This document shows positions 16,896 to 25,641 of a stretch of 61,203 nucleotides of DNA, piece by piece. The position numbers and the translations under genes were made by a program. The DNA lies in assembly GCA_024642005.1 (NCBI GenBank), contig JAHECA010000011.1:1-61203 (forward strand). Reading direction: 5' to 3'. The DNA comes from Robiginitalea sp. GTDB lineage: Bacteria > Bacteroidota > Bacteroidia > Flavobacteriales > Flavobacteriaceae. Position 1 is the first letter of the stretch, and each line of letters opens with the position of its first letter. The notes below the pieces were generated by a model that worked only from the letters and a program-made list of their open reading frames with translations, ran no database searches and was not told the origin of the DNA.

Positions 16896-17411
16896 ATGGA
16901 AGGACTGAACCTGACCGAATTTACCCGAAAAATCTACCTGAAGGCTTCCCTTTCAAAAGTGTACAGCTGCTGGGCCACCGAAGCAGGGCTTTGCGAATGG
17001 TTTTTGCGCACGGCAGCGTTTACCAGCCCTTCTGGACAAAGGCGCGGAAAGCACGAAGTGGTTTCTGCTGGCGATGCATACGCCTGGCAATGGTACAACT
17101 GGGACGGAACCGAAACTGGAAAGGTCGTGGCTGCCAACGGCACCGACCTGCTTGAAATCGGGTTTGCCGGAGATTCGAGGGTACAGGTCAGGCTCGAACC
17201 GCATGGAGAGGCGGTCTTGCTAACCCTGCGACAATCCAACATCCCCACCGACCCCGCCAGCACGCTAAACATCCATTACGGCTGCAGTAACGGCTGGACC
17301 TTTTGGCTGGCCAACCTGAAGGCGTGGCTCGAACACGGCATATACCTGGGCGAACGCGAATTCGACCTGTGCGACGACCCTACAGCCGGCCTTTTTTACG
17401 TGAATATTTAG
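16896..17411 (+). CDS. SRPBCC / AHSA1-like domain protein
   Basis: This 171-residue cytoplasmic protein has the START-like SRPBCC fold used for hydrophobic ligand binding. The AHSA1-type pattern is visible: KASLSKVYSCWATEAGLCEWFL near the start and a C-terminal helix with NGWTFWLANLKAWLEHG. It starts two bases after the serine hydrolase stop, so it is probably in the same operon. The ligand or client is unknown. Confidence 0.88.
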   Translation: MEGLNLTEFTRKIYLKASLSKVYSCWATEAGLCEWFLRTAAFTSPSGQRRGKHEVVSAGDAYAWQWYNWDGTETGKVVAANGTDLLEIGFAGDSRVQVRLEPHGEAVLLTLRQSNIPTDPASTLNIHYGCSNGWTFWLANLKAWLEHGIYLGEREFDLCDDPTAGLFYVNI

Positions 17412-17414
17412 GGC

Positions 17415-18986
17415 TTACTTGGCCACGTTAACAGCCCGCGTTTCGCGGATCACAGTCACTTTTACCTGCCCGGGGTAGGTCATGTCGGTCTGGATTTTCT
17501 GCGAGATCTCAAAAGACAGCTGGGCCGCCTTTTCGTCGCTCACCTTATCGCTTTCCACAATCACGCGGAGTTCCCGACCGGCCTGGATGGCATAGGCTTT
17601 CTGCACGCCACCGAAGCCGAAGGCGATTTCTTCCAGGTCTTTCAGGCGCTGGATGTAGGAGTCGAGCACCTGGCGACGGGCACCGGGCCGGGCCCCGCTA
17701 ATGGCGTCGCACACCTGAATAACCGGGGCGATGAGCGATTTCATTTCCACTTCGTCGTGGTGGGCGCCGATGGCGTTGCACACCTCGGGTTTTTCCCCGT
17801 ATTTTTCAGCCCATTGCATGCCCAAAATGGCGTGAGGAGTCTCCATGTCGGCTTCGGTATTGGGTACCTTGCCGATGTCGTGCAACAGCCCGGCCCGCTT
17901 GGCGAGTTTCGGATTCAACCCCAGCTCGGCTGCCATTACCCCGCAGAGTTTGGCCACCTCCCGGGAATGCTGCAGCAGGTTCTGTCCGTAAGACGACCGG
18001 TACTTCATTCGGCCCACCACCTTGATGAGTTCGGGGTGCAGCCCGTGTATACCCAGGTCAATTACGGTGCGCTTGCCTACCTCCAGTATCTCCTGTTCGA
18101 TCTGCTTTTCGGTTTTCTTGACAATCTCCTCGATGCGGGCCGGGTGAATGCGCCCGTCGGTCACCAGCTTGTGCAAAGAAAGCCGGGCCACCTCGCGCCT
18201 TACCGAATCAAAACAGGACAGAATGATGGCCTCGGGGGTGTCGTCTACGATGATCTCGACGCCAGTAGCTGCTTCGATTGCCCGGATATTGCGTCCTTCC
18301 CGGCCGATGATGCGCCCTTTAACGTCGTCGGACTCCAGGTTGAAGACCGAGACGCAGTTCTCCACAGCTTCTTCGGTGCCGATACGCTGGATGGTATTTA
18401 CTATGATTTTCTTGGCTTCCTGCTGGGCCGTCATCTTGGCTTCTTCAAGGGTGGTCTGCAGGTAGGCCATGGCATCGGCCTTGGCGGTCTCCTTCAGCGA
18501 TTCCAGCAATTGGCCCTTGGCCTCTTCGGCCGAGAGGCCTGAAATGACCTCGAGCTGCTGCACCTGGCTTTTGTGCAGCTTTTCCAGTTCGCCCTGCTTG
18601 CGCTCGTAAAACTCCTGTTTCTGGTCGAGGTCTTGCACGCGGGTCTCGAGCTGTTCGTTGAGCCTCTTGTTGCGCGAGAGTTCGTGGCTAACCTGAGATT
18701 CCTTGTCGCGGGTGCGCTTCTCGGCCTCGGCCAGTTTCTTGTCTTTGCCAAGAATCACCTTTTCGTGCTCGGCCTTGAGCTCGAGGAATTTTTCCTTGGC
18801 CTGGTAAATTTTGTCTTTCTTGATATTCTCCCCTTCGGCCTGTGCGCCCTTCAGGATGGAAGCCGCCTCTTTTTTGGCGGAAGCGATGGTTTTGGAGGCT
18901 TTCCCTTTTTCGAGGAATTTGGCGATGGCAAAGCCGATGCCCAACCCGACCACCAACGCGATAATCCCCATTGTTGTCATGTCCAT
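17415..18986 (-). CDS. rny: Ribonuclease Y
   Basis: This 523-residue membrane-anchored endoribonuclease initiates mRNA turnover. The order is one N-terminal membrane helix (about 5-23), a long charged coiled coil (about 30-200), a KH domain (about 215-280, [22 protein letters not shown]), an HD metal-dependent hydrolase domain (LLHDIGK near 365) and the C-terminal RNase Y tail. Length is typical (about 520). It is the last protein gene of the zapB-like/zapA/6S/rny series on the minus strand. Confidence 0.97.
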   Translation of the reverse strand: MDMTTMGIIALVVGLGIGFAIAKFLEKGKASKTIASAKKEAASILKGAQAEGENIKKDKIYQAKEKFLELKAEHEKVILGKDKKLAEAEKRTRDKESQVSHELSRNKRLNEQLETRVQDLDQKQEFYERKQGELEKLHKSQVQQLEVISGLSAEEAKGQLLESLKETAKADAMAYLQTTLEEAKMTAQQEAKKIIVNTIQRIGTEEAVENCVSVFNLESDDVKGRIIGREGRNIRAIEAATGVEIIVDDTPEAIILSCFDSVRREVARLSLHKLVTDGRIHPARIEEIVKKTEKQIEQEILEVGKRTVIDLGIHGLHPELIKVVGRMKYRSSYGQNLLQHSREVAKLCGVMAAELGLNPKLAKRAGLLHDIGKVPNTEADMETPHAILGMQWAEKYGEKPEVCNAIGAHHDEVEMKSLIAPVIQVCDAISGARPGARRQVLDSYIQRLKDLEEIAFGFGGVQKAYAIQAGRELRVIVESDKVSDEKAAQLSFEISQKIQTDMTYPGQVKVTVIRETRAVNVAK

Positions 18987-19107
18987 TTTTAGTCGTTTTT
19001 AATTCCGGTTGCGGCAGCGATCCCAGTCAGCTTCTTTTAGCATTAACCCCCCTGTGCGTTTGCCTGGAAGCAATGCTACCAGGCCCGGGAGGCCTTAGTC
19101 AACAGAT

Positions 19108-19276
19108 AAAAAAAACCCACATTGATGTGAAGTTTTGTACAAACTCCGTAAAACAGGTTTAGGGCTAACAGGCTGCTCAAGGATCCTTTCAGGAAGGCTT
19201 GCTTTTACAACCTAAACTCACCCTTTTCAAATGAATTAATGTTGAGTTTGCCAAAAAAATATTACCAATGTGGGCA
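19108..19276 (-). ncRNA. ssrS: Probable 6S RNA (6S-Flavo type)
   Basis: The 315-bp gap between zapA and rny folds, on the minus strand, into one long interrupted hairpin of about 165 nt. The closing helix CCCACATTG/CAATGTGGG (19274-19266 with 19124-19116) is perfect and is followed directly by eight U residues. A second helix AAACTC/GAGTTT and a third GTTTAGG/CCTAAAC continue the rod, with a large internal loop, and an apical TCCT-gaa-AGGA hairpin caps it. A rod with a central bubble, an adjacent zapA and a terminator-like end are the hallmarks of 6S RNA, which sequesters housekeeping RNA polymerase. No covariance search was possible. Confidence 0.7.
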
Positions 19277-19301
19277 GTATCGTTTAGCTATGTAAAAGAA
19301 C

Positions 19302-19598
19302 TTATTGCACGCTCAATTTTGAAGCCACCAGGCCTTCGAGCGACCGGAGCCGTTCCATGACCTCTTCGTGGTCTTCGTGCTGTTCTATGCCGTGCTGTTC
19401 GATTTTAGACGCAAATTGCAAGGCACACATGGCCAGTACATCTTGCTTGTCTCGCACCGCATAGTTTTGCTCGAACTTTTTGGCGAGCTGCTCAATATTT
19501 TTGGCGGCCTTCCGCAACCCCTCCTCCTGGGCGGGGTCTATGGTCAGCGGATAAACACGATCCGCAATTGACAGCTTTATCTTGAGTCGCTCGGTCAT
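19302..19598 (-). CDS. zapA: Cell division protein ZapA
   Basis: This 98-residue FtsZ-ring-stabilising protein has the N-terminal beta-hairpin domain (LKIKLSIADRVYPLTIDPAQEEGLRKAAKNI) and a C-terminal helix for tetramerisation. Length is typical (about 95-105). It lies 16 bases after the zapB-like gene and directly upstream of the likely 6S RNA, an arrangement also known in proteobacteria. Confidence 0.92.
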   Translation of the reverse strand: MTERLKIKLSIADRVYPLTIDPAQEEGLRKAAKNIEQLAKKFEQNYAVRDKQDVLAMCALQFASKIEQHGIEQHEDHEEVMERLRSLEGLVASKLSVQ

Positions 19599-19614
19599 CG
19601 TCCGAAGGTTGGCT

Positions 19615-19905
19615 TCAATCAGCTAATTGTACTATACACTGGTCCAATTCCCTGATCAAGGCGTTTATTTTGAGCTTGGCTTCTGTTTTGTTGTTTTCAC
19701 TGCCCAGCATGGATTGTGCCATTTTGAGGGAGTTGTAACGCTCCTCCCAGTGTTCGGCGGCTCTGAGGGCCTCGTCGCGAGAACGCTCCAGCGCTGCCAA
19801 TTCCCCTTCCAGGTTCTTCTTGCCCTGATGCAGCAATTCCAACCTGTGCAGCAGCTTGCTGATCTTGTTTTCGAGGGAATCAACAATTTGGACCAATTCG
19901 CTCAC
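19615..19905 (-). CDS. ZapB-like coiled-coil protein
   Basis: This 96-residue protein is almost wholly predicted coiled coil (about 5-70: SLENKISKLLHRLELLHQGKKNLEGELAALERS). It starts with GTG at 19905; no ATG is available nearby. Its position before zapA, size and coiled coil suggest a division-associated partner, by analogy to ZapB. It is not a clear sequence homologue of E. coli ZapB, so the role is inference. Confidence 0.78.
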   Translation of the reverse strand: MSELVQIVDSLENKISKLLHRLELLHQGKKNLEGELAALERSRDEALRAAEHWEERYNSLKMAQSMLGSENNKTEAKLKINALIRELDQCIVQLAD

Positions 19906-19928
19906 CTGGCAACATCTATGCTATATCA

Positions 19929-19936
19929 CAAAGTTA
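19929..19936 (-). promoter_or_regulatory. Promoter -7 element of zapB-like/zapA/6S/rny
   Basis: TAACTTTG on the minus strand fits TAnnTTTG exactly and lies 24 bases before the GTG start of the zapB-like gene. Confidence 0.65.
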
Positions 19937-20099
19937 ACATTCCGCAGCGACCTGGCAATATTTTTTGCGTTTAATCCCCCCGGTATTTCATGAAGTACGA
20001 AAACCAGGGCAGCTGGGCGCACTTCGAGGGCAACTTGACTGCGCGCTGTTTCCAAATTGCAAGGCGAATGTTTACTTTCGCAGGGAATCCTGACCCCCT

Positions 20100-21791
20100 A
20101 TGAGACACTTTTTGTTGTCCCTGGCCTGCCTGAGCGCCTTAAACCTGAGCGGGCAGTACGCCGCGCCCGATACCGATTTCGGGTCCCCTCTTGACATTCC
20201 CCTCATCCTGGCCGGGACCTTCGGCGAGCTGCGCTCGAACCATTTCCATTCGGGCATTGACATCAAAACCCAGCAGCGGCAGGGGCTGCCAGTTTACGCG
20301 ATTCAAGACGGCACCGTAAGCCGGGTGAAAGTCGGACTCTGGGGATACGGCAAGGTAGTCTATATTGCCCACCCCAACGGTTACACCTCAGTATACGGGC
20401 ACTTGCAGAAATTCGGGCCGGAAATCGAAGCTTTCGTGAATGAACTCCAATACCGCAACCGCTCATACGAGGTGGAGGCCTTCCCAGAGTACGGACAGCT
20501 CACCGTGCACAAGGGAGACCTGATAGCCTATTCCGGCAATACGGGAGGATCTTCGGGGCCCCACCTGCACTTTGAGATCCGCAACAGCCTGGACGAAAAA
20601 CCCACCAATCCGCTGCTCTACGGCCTCGAGGTGCGCGACGCCACCAACCCGACCCTTGAAGGCCTTTATGCCTACCCGCTTTCTGAGAACGCCCGGGTGA
20701 ACCAGAGCGAGGTGCGGGTCGAGATCGGCTTCAGCCGCCAGGAAGACGGCACCTTCTTGGCAGACCCGGTTACGGCCACGGGCACCATCGGCTTCGGGGT
20801 TAAGGCTTACGACCGCCAGGATATGGCCGCCAACAAGAACGGCTTGTTCCGGCTTCGGCAAACCGTGAACGGCCAGCTGCTTACCGACATGGATTTCGAG
20901 CGCTTTTCCTTCGGGGAAACGCGGCTGATCAACACCCTGATCGATTATCCGTATTACGCCAAATACCAGGGCAGGATACAGAAGTGCTACCGCGATGCCG
21001 GGAACCGGCTGAGCCTCTATAAAACCCTGAATAACGAAGGAAAACTGGACGTTCAGGACGGCCTGTCGTACCAGGTCGAAATTGTCCTGGCCGACCTGGC
21101 AGGAAATGAAACCCTGCTGCGGATTCCGGTGCAGGGGCAGACGCAGCAGGTCCTGGCCCTGCGCGAACAGGTGGTTACCCCCTACTACGTCAGGGCCGAC
21201 AAACCAATGGGCTTCGAACTGGGCAAAGCCAAGGTTTTTTTTCCGGCCGGGAGCTTTTACGAGAACACCTACCTGGACCTGGGCAGCGAAGGCGATGTTG
21301 TGCGCGTGCATGATCCCACCCTGGCCGTAGACCGCAACTTTACGCTGAGCTTTACTGTTTCAGACATTCCGGAACCTGAGCGCAAGCAGCTCTTTATAGC
21401 CCGGCTCGATAACCGCAACAGGCCCGAATACTACAATACCTACAAACGGGCCAGCACCTTCAGCATCCGCACCCGCGACCTGGGCCGTTATACCCTGGCA
21501 AAAGACACTGTGCCGCCTACCGTACGCCCCAAGAATTTCAAACCGCGCCAATGGCTCACCCACTACCGCTACCTGAGCCTGGAGATCGCCGACGACCTGA
21601 GCGGGGTAGCCGAATATTCAGCCACCCTGAACGGGGAGTGGATACTGATGGAATACGAACCCAAAGACCGGACCCTTACCTACACCTTCGATGACCGCAG
21701 CGGGGGCACCCCCCAATGCGAGCTTGAGGTAGTGGTAACCGATAATGTGGGCAACAGCACCAGCTACCAGGCAACCGTTTTCCGCCAGTAA
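20100..21791 (+). CDS. M23 family metallopeptidase, secreted
   Basis: This 563-residue periplasmic peptidoglycan endopeptidase has a signal peptide (about 1-19, cut after NLSGQ). The LytM domain (about 35-165) has the zinc ligands H50-x3-D54 (HFHSGID) and H157 in GPHLHFEI, with H101 as a catalytic histidine. A long C-terminal beta-rich region (about 170-563) includes Ig-like segments such as DDLSGVAEYSATLNGEW. This large form is common in Bacteroidota. It is monocistronic. Confidence 0.93.
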   Translation: MRHFLLSLACLSALNLSGQYAAPDTDFGSPLDIPLILAGTFGELRSNHFHSGIDIKTQQRQGLPVYAIQDGTVSRVKVGLWGYGKVVYIAHPNGYTSVYGHLQKFGPEIEAFVNELQYRNRSYEVEAFPEYGQLTVHKGDLIAYSGNTGGSSGPHLHFEIRNSLDEKPTNPLLYGLEVRDATNPTLEGLYAYPLSENARVNQSEVRVEIGFSRQEDGTFLADPVTATGTIGFGVKAYDRQDMAANKNGLFRLRQTVNGQLLTDMDFERFSFGETRLINTLIDYPYYAKYQGRIQKCYRDAGNRLSLYKTLNNEGKLDVQDGLSYQVEIVLADLAGNETLLRIPVQGQTQQVLALREQVVTPYYVRADKPMGFELGKAKVFFPAGSFYENTYLDLGSEGDVVRVHDPTLAVDRNFTLSFTVSDIPEPERKQLFIARLDNRNRPEYYNTYKRASTFSIRTRDLGRYTLAKDTVPPTVRPKNFKPRQWLTHYRYLSLEIADDLSGVAEYSATLNGEWILMEYEPKDRTLTYTFDDRSGGTPQCELEVVVTDNVGNSTSYQATVFRQ

Positions 21792-21829
21792 GACATCGGG
21801 GCTGCCCGTGCAGGGCCAAAAAAAAGTTG

Positions 21830-21837
21830 TATTTTTG
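21830..21837 (+). promoter_or_regulatory. Promoter -7 element before the 21.9-kb gene
   Basis: TATTTTTG fits TAnnTTTG and lies 56 bases upstream of the start codon. Confidence 0.6.
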
Positions 21838-21893
21838 CCCCACCGTTTTAAGGCGGCAACCCGGCCAAACTTCCACAGTAACCTGCTCTACTC

Positions 21894-22532
21894 ATGAAGA
21901 AACTCCTGATATTGGCATGCGCCCTTACCTGGTCCTGGGCCGGGGCCCAGAAAAACATCTACCTCAGCACCCATTTCGAGGCCCTCAGCAAAGACCACAA
22001 AGAGCTGGCTATTATCCCGTTCTTTACACACCTCGACCTCGACAGCCCCCACAGTGCCGATGAATTGAAACGGCTCGAGGAAAAGGAGGGCCACGCCGTA
22101 CAGGAGGCCCTGGAGACCTATTTCGGCCGCGGTAAAAAACGCAAGAAATTCACCGTATCGTTCCAGAATAGCAAGAATACCAATGCCCTGCTGGCCAAAC
22201 AACAAATCACCTACGCCAACATAGACCGGTATACCATACGGGAACTCGCCGAAATACTGGAGGTCGACGGCATAATCAGCGGCAACCTCGACGTCAATGT
22301 GCTGCTCTCTGACGGGGTGCCAACCGAATTCAGCTTCTTCGACTACCTGTTGGGCGACGCCAACTACGGCCGTATCGGCATAAAGGTGAGCGACGGGGAA
22401 TCGGGCAAACTGCTCTGGAAATACGAGCAGGAAATCAGTCGCAAGTCGGGGAAAAACACCGACGACCTCATCGACAAGATGATGAAGAAAGCGGCCCGGA
22501 AATTTCCCTACGACAAGGAAAGCGGGCGGTAG
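21894..22532 (+). CDS. Secreted protein, conserved in flavobacteria, unknown function
   Basis: This 212-residue protein has a signal peptide (about 1-19, ending AGAQ). Conserved-looking parts are HKELAIIPFFTHLDL (about 40-55), a helix ELKRLEEKEGHAVQEALETYF, ELAEILEVDGIISGNLDVNVLLS (about 117-140) and a basic C-terminal helix MMKKAARKFPYDKE. The strand-helix pattern with a 'does it exist in this state' GIISG turn is reminiscent of the CsgG/LpoB-like periplasmic fold, but I cannot assign it. The gene is transcribed alone. Confidence 0.82.
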   Translation: MKKLLILACALTWSWAGAQKNIYLSTHFEALSKDHKELAIIPFFTHLDLDSPHSADELKRLEEKEGHAVQEALETYFGRGKKRKKFTVSFQNSKNTNALLAKQQITYANIDRYTIRELAEILEVDGIISGNLDVNVLLSDGVPTEFSFFDYLLGDANYGRIGIKVSDGESGKLLWKYEQEISRKSGKNTDDLIDKMMKKAARKFPYDKESGR

Positions 22533-22772
22533 CCTGGTGTAATCCTTTAAGCCTTAAGCTAATTAGTTCATTCGAGGCGATCTGCCCGGGCAGGCCCCAC
22601 TCCCAACCAACGGCAAACAGCCAAACGCCCGGGTTGCCCATGCCTGTAAATTGAAAGACACCCCTGCGGTATCCTTCCGGCACCATACCGACACCTGGCA
22701 TGCCGAAGAGGTGACCGAGCTGGAAGCGACAGACGACCAGGCGGCCGAGCAATAATCGGGCCGACCTGACGC

Positions 22773-23924
22773 CTACCCCTGCTCGCAGAATTCCTTCAGG
22801 ACAGACACCGTGTAGTCAAGCTCGTCTCGGGTATTGGCATGGGAAAAGGAGAACCGCAGGGAGGGTTGTTTGCGCTGCTCCTCGCCGAGAATCTGGTTGA
22901 GTACATGCGAACCCGAGTCGCTGCCCGACTGGCAGGCGCTGCCCTTGGAGCAGGCGATCCCTTTCAGGTCGAGGTGGAACAGCAATAACTGGCCCTGGGC
23001 CTCGCTCAGCGGCAGGCGGACGTTTACCAGGGTATACGTACTGCCCTGTGCATCGGCAGAAAGCCCGTTGAAGGCCACGCCCGGAATCGCTTCCCTGAGC
23101 CGGCCGATAAAGTAGTCTTTCAGGCCCTGCACCTGGGCGCGCTCGGCATCCAGGTTCTCATAGGCGACCTTGAAGGCGGTTTCCATGCCCACAATGTTGT
23201 GGTAGGGTTCGGTGCCCGCCCGGAAGCCCCTTTCCTGTGCCCCGCCCACGATAAACGGGCCCAGACCCGTGTTGCGGCGGATAAAGGCAAAACCAATCCC
23301 TTTGGGGCCGTGGAACTTATGGGCAGCTGCAGTAGCGAAGTCGACCGGCAACTGTTGCAGGTCGAGGGGGTAGTGCCCCACCGACTGCACCGTGTCAGAA
23401 TGCAACAGGGCTCCGGCCTGCCGGCACAATTCCCCGACAGCCTCCAGGTCGAGCAGGTTGCCAATTTCATTATTGACATGCATCAGGCTCACCAGTTTTT
23501 TTGAGTCGTCGGCCTGCAGCAACTCATCCAAAACGTTCAAATCGGGGTTGCCATGGCCATCCAGCGGCAGGAATACCAGACGAACCCCTTGTTCCCGTTC
23601 GAGCGCCTCGGCCGTGTGGAGCACTGCGTGGTGTTCAATGCGGGTGGTAATAAGGGTTTGTACCCCGAGATCGCGTACGGCGCCCCTTAGTATCATATTG
23701 TCTGCCTCGGTTCCGCCTGAGGTGAAGATGATTTCCCCTGGCCGGGCACCCAGGCGGGTGGCGATAGTCTTGCGGGCCTGCTCGATCCCCGTCTTGGCGG
23801 TTCGCCCGAAGGCATGGGTAGAAGACGGATTCCCGAAACAGTCTGTCAGGGCCTGCTGCATGTCTCGGATCACTTCGTCGCGAAGCGGGGTCGTAGCCGC
23901 GTTGTCGAGATAGATTTGACGCAT
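22773..23924 (-). CDS. Cysteine desulfurase (NifS/IscS family)
   Basis: This 383-residue PLP enzyme releases sulfur from cysteine as a persulfide for Fe-S clusters or thiolation. Visible landmarks are MRQIYLDNAATTPL at the start, H99 (TRIEHHAVLH), the PLP lysine K203 (HKFHGPKGIGF) and the catalytic loop with C331 (SKGSACQSGSDS). The ATG at 23924 begins the conserved fold; upstream in-frame codons add a non-conserved stretch. No iscU or suf genes are adjacent. The promoter TACCTTTG is at 23951-23958. Confidence 0.94.
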   Translation of the reverse strand: MRQIYLDNAATTPLRDEVIRDMQQALTDCFGNPSSTHAFGRTAKTGIEQARKTIATRLGARPGEIIFTSGGTEADNMILRGAVRDLGVQTLITTRIEHHAVLHTAEALEREQGVRLVFLPLDGHGNPDLNVLDELLQADDSKKLVSLMHVNNEIGNLLDLEAVGELCRQAGALLHSDTVQSVGHYPLDLQQLPVDFATAAAHKFHGPKGIGFAFIRRNTGLGPFIVGGAQERGFRAGTEPYHNIVGMETAFKVAYENLDAERAQVQGLKDYFIGRLREAIPGVAFNGLSADAQGSTYTLVNVRLPLSEAQGQLLLFHLDLKGIACSKGSACQSGSDSGSHVLNQILGEEQRKQPSLRFSFSHANTRDELDYTVSVLKEFCEQG

Positions 23925-23950
23925 GAAAAAAGTAGCTATGTTTGGCCCGG

Positions 23951-23958
23951 CAAAGGTA
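23951..23958 (-). promoter_or_regulatory. Promoter -7 element of the cysteine desulfurase
   Basis: TACCTTTG on the minus strand lies 27 bases before the chosen ATG. It supports the start at 23924, because an upstream start would fall inside or before the promoter. Confidence 0.65.
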
Positions 23959-23997
23959 TCCATTCCCGATAAGAACACCTAAAATAAGCGGGCTTCC

Positions 23998-24031
23998 TTT
24001 GGGATTTTCCAGGGCCTATGAAGTATCTTTG
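23998..24031 (+). promoter_or_regulatory. Promoter with -33 and -7 elements abutting a start codon
   Basis: TTTG at 23998-24001 and TATCTTTG at 24024-24031 have a 22-base spacer. The -7 element ends five bases before the ATG at 24037, so transcription should start at or next to the start codon. Confidence 0.6.
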
Positions 24032-24036
24032 GCGGC

Positions 24037-24543
24037 ATGAAGCAACGCATCGTCTTTTTTCTGGTTTTGGCGCTCACGGGCTGTTCTGCAGGAGACCTGC
24101 AAATAGACGCTATCGATTTTGAATCGGCCTCAGTAGCATATTGTGGGGCGGTAAGCACCGACACACAACTGTTCTTCAAACTGAACGACCGTGACGCCCT
24201 CATTTTGCAGCTCGCCTCAGGCCTGCTGCGCAACGAGCCCTCTGACGCCCCCATCGAGAGCTCCATCCCGGGCGGCTCACAGCTCACCTACCGCATTTTT
24301 GACGGCGACGTAGACTCCGGCTATTTCTGCGACGACATTCCCCCGGCAAAACCCGGGGTGTTGGAAGAGATATTGGCCGAAGCCGGAAAAGTGCGCATCG
24401 AAACGGTGCAGAGCGCCACCGATACCACCAGATACGAACACACCATTAGCCTGCAGGGGGTTTCTTTTGTAAATGACAAGGGAGAACGCCTGACCAACCT
24501 CTTCGTCGAAGACTTCGGCACCATAACCACGTCGAGCCAGTAA
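24037..24543 (+). CDS. Hypothetical lipoprotein
   Basis: This 168-residue exported lipoprotein has signal peptide MKQRIVFFLVLALTGCSAG with the lipobox LTGCSA (Cys16). The mature part is beta-rich with a cysteine pair (AYCGAV and YFCDDIP) that could form a disulfide. The motif FFKLNDRDALILQL is notable. No family is recognised. It probably has a leaderless mRNA given its promoter position. It is convergent with the Smr gene. Confidence 0.8.
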   Translation: MKQRIVFFLVLALTGCSAGDLQIDAIDFESASVAYCGAVSTDTQLFFKLNDRDALILQLASGLLRNEPSDAPIESSIPGGSQLTYRIFDGDVDSGYFCDDIPPAKPGVLEEILAEAGKVRIETVQSATDTTRYEHTISLQGVSFVNDKGERLTNLFVEDFGTITTSSQ

Positions 24544-24549
24544 CCGAGG

Positions 24550-25095
24550 CTAGAAGGATTCCTGGGGAATGTACACCTCGGTGGCACCCAGGCCATAAGC
24601 TGCGTAGTCGGCATCGTTATACCTGAGTCCCTCATACCGCCTCAGCAGCGTGTGCAATTCTTCCCTGAGCACCCCTTCTCCCACCCCGTGAATGAATACC
24701 AGCCGCTGAATGCGCTTTCTCATGGCAAATTCGAGTTGCCGGCGGGCCGTTTCGACCTGCAGGTCGAGCAGTTCGCTGGGGGGTATTCTGCGAGGGTCGG
24801 GGAGCAGTTTTTCGGCGTGTAGGTCTACTTCCATAGCAGGCCCGAACCGCTCCTTTTTCCCTTTTTTACGGGAGGGTGCCTGCCTGCCCCCGGCTTCCTT
24901 TGCCGCTGCCGTGCCGGGCGGCACCGAAAAACCGGGCTTCTCGGGCAGGCGCACCAGGGCCTCAGGGGCCATCTCCAGCTCAAAGCCGTCGTCGGTAACA
25001 AGGCACACCAGGCCACCCTGAATGCCAGTCACGCGGCCCTCAAGGGCTTCGTCAAGGGCCTGCACCCTGTCTCCCGGCTTGAACTTACGCTGCAT
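24550..25095 (-). CDS. Smr-domain protein (MutS2 C-terminal type)
   Basis: This protein of 181 residues has an N-terminal beta-barrel-like part (KFKPGDRVQALDEALEGRVTGIQ) and a basic linker with RKKGKKER. A C-terminal Smr domain follows, with VDLHAEKL and FIHGVGEGVLREELHTLL. Smr domains are nicking endonucleases or RNA-binding modules. Three in-frame ATGs exist (25131, 25110, 25095). The last begins just before the conserved fold and minimises overlap with the gene upstream, which ends at 25085. The stand-alone Smr form is common in Bacteroidota; its substrate is unknown. Confidence 0.86.
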   Translation of the reverse strand: MQRKFKPGDRVQALDEALEGRVTGIQGGLVCLVTDDGFELEMAPEALVRLPEKPGFSVPPGTAAAKEAGGRQAPSRKKGKKERFGPAMEVDLHAEKLLPDPRRIPPSELLDLQVETARRQLEFAMRKRIQRLVFIHGVGEGVLREELHTLLRRYEGLRYNDADYAAYGLGATEVYIPQESF

Positions 25096-25279
25096 CGGGT
25101 CCGCTTTCATTTGAGGGTTTGTCTCCGCCACTGCGGCGCGAAAGGCCGTATAGCCCGAACATCAGGATGGCGAAACCGGCTGCCAGGCCCAGTTCTTTCC
25201 CGACCAGCTCCGGCCCCAGAAACAAGGCCAGGGCTCCGGCCAGCACGGCTGCTAAATAAATCGGCTGTTTTATTTTCAT
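25085..25279 (-). CDS. Small two-helix membrane protein
   Basis: This 64-residue protein has membrane helices at about 6-22 and 31-49 and a polar, basic-then-acidic tail (SRRSGGDKPSNESGPDAA). It overlaps the Smr gene by about 11 bases, so the two are probably translated together. No family is recognised. Confidence 0.65.
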   Translation of the reverse strand: MKIKQPIYLAAVLAGALALFLGPELVGKELGLAAGFAILMFGLYGLSRRSGGDKPSNESGPDAA

Positions 25280-25322
25280 TGCCCAAAAATAAGTGTATTT
25301 TTCCTATCAGGAAATTGCAGTT

Positions 25323-25631
25323 ATGGCCCATATGCACGCCCTTTCGCTCAACATAAGCGAAGCCGACATGCTCCCCTGCCTGAGCAAGCAGGTACTCGGC
25401 ATGGAGTGCCCCGGCTGCGGGCTGCAACGCTCGGTAGCACTGCTGTTGAACGGGCAGGTGGCCGAGTCTTTCCTGATGTACCCCGGCCTCTACCCGATGA
25501 TGCTCTTCTTCGGCTTTGCAGCCCTGGACCATTTTATCGGCTTCCGCCAGGGACCCCGCATTACCAGTGCCCTGGGCCTGCTCACCGCAGGAGCCATCCT
25601 TGTAAATTTCCTGCTCAAAATAATCAACTAA
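25323..25631 (+). CDS. DUF2752 membrane protein
   Basis: This 102-residue protein has the DUF2752 signature CPGCGLQRSVALLLNGQ near residues 28-44 and helices at about 50-66 and 76-95. The family is widespread and of unknown function, often near TM2 or CD225-type small membrane proteins, as here. The ATG at 25323 (MAHMHALSL) is preferred to an upstream in-frame ATG at 25293. It is followed after 10 bases by the CCC-motif protein, so an operon is likely. Confidence 0.87.
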   Translation: MAHMHALSLNISEADMLPCLSKQVLGMECPGCGLQRSVALLLNGQVAESFLMYPGLYPMMLFFGFAALDHFIGFRQGPRITSALGLLTAGAILVNFLLKIIN

Positions 25632-25641
25632 AAACCGCCTC

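Noticed and set aside
19990-20103. 37-codon frame ending with ATGA overlap on the M23 peptidase start
   Set aside because: It spans the likely promoter of the peptidase (TACTTTCG near 20071) and the peptide has no signal, helix or conserved look; the overlap may be chance.
22600-22754. Protein-like frame ending HTDTWHAEEVTELEATDDQAAEQ before a TAA
   Set aside because: The stretch looks codon-like, but there is no start codon and no recognised family. It might be the remnant of a decayed gene; the evidence is too weak to annotate.
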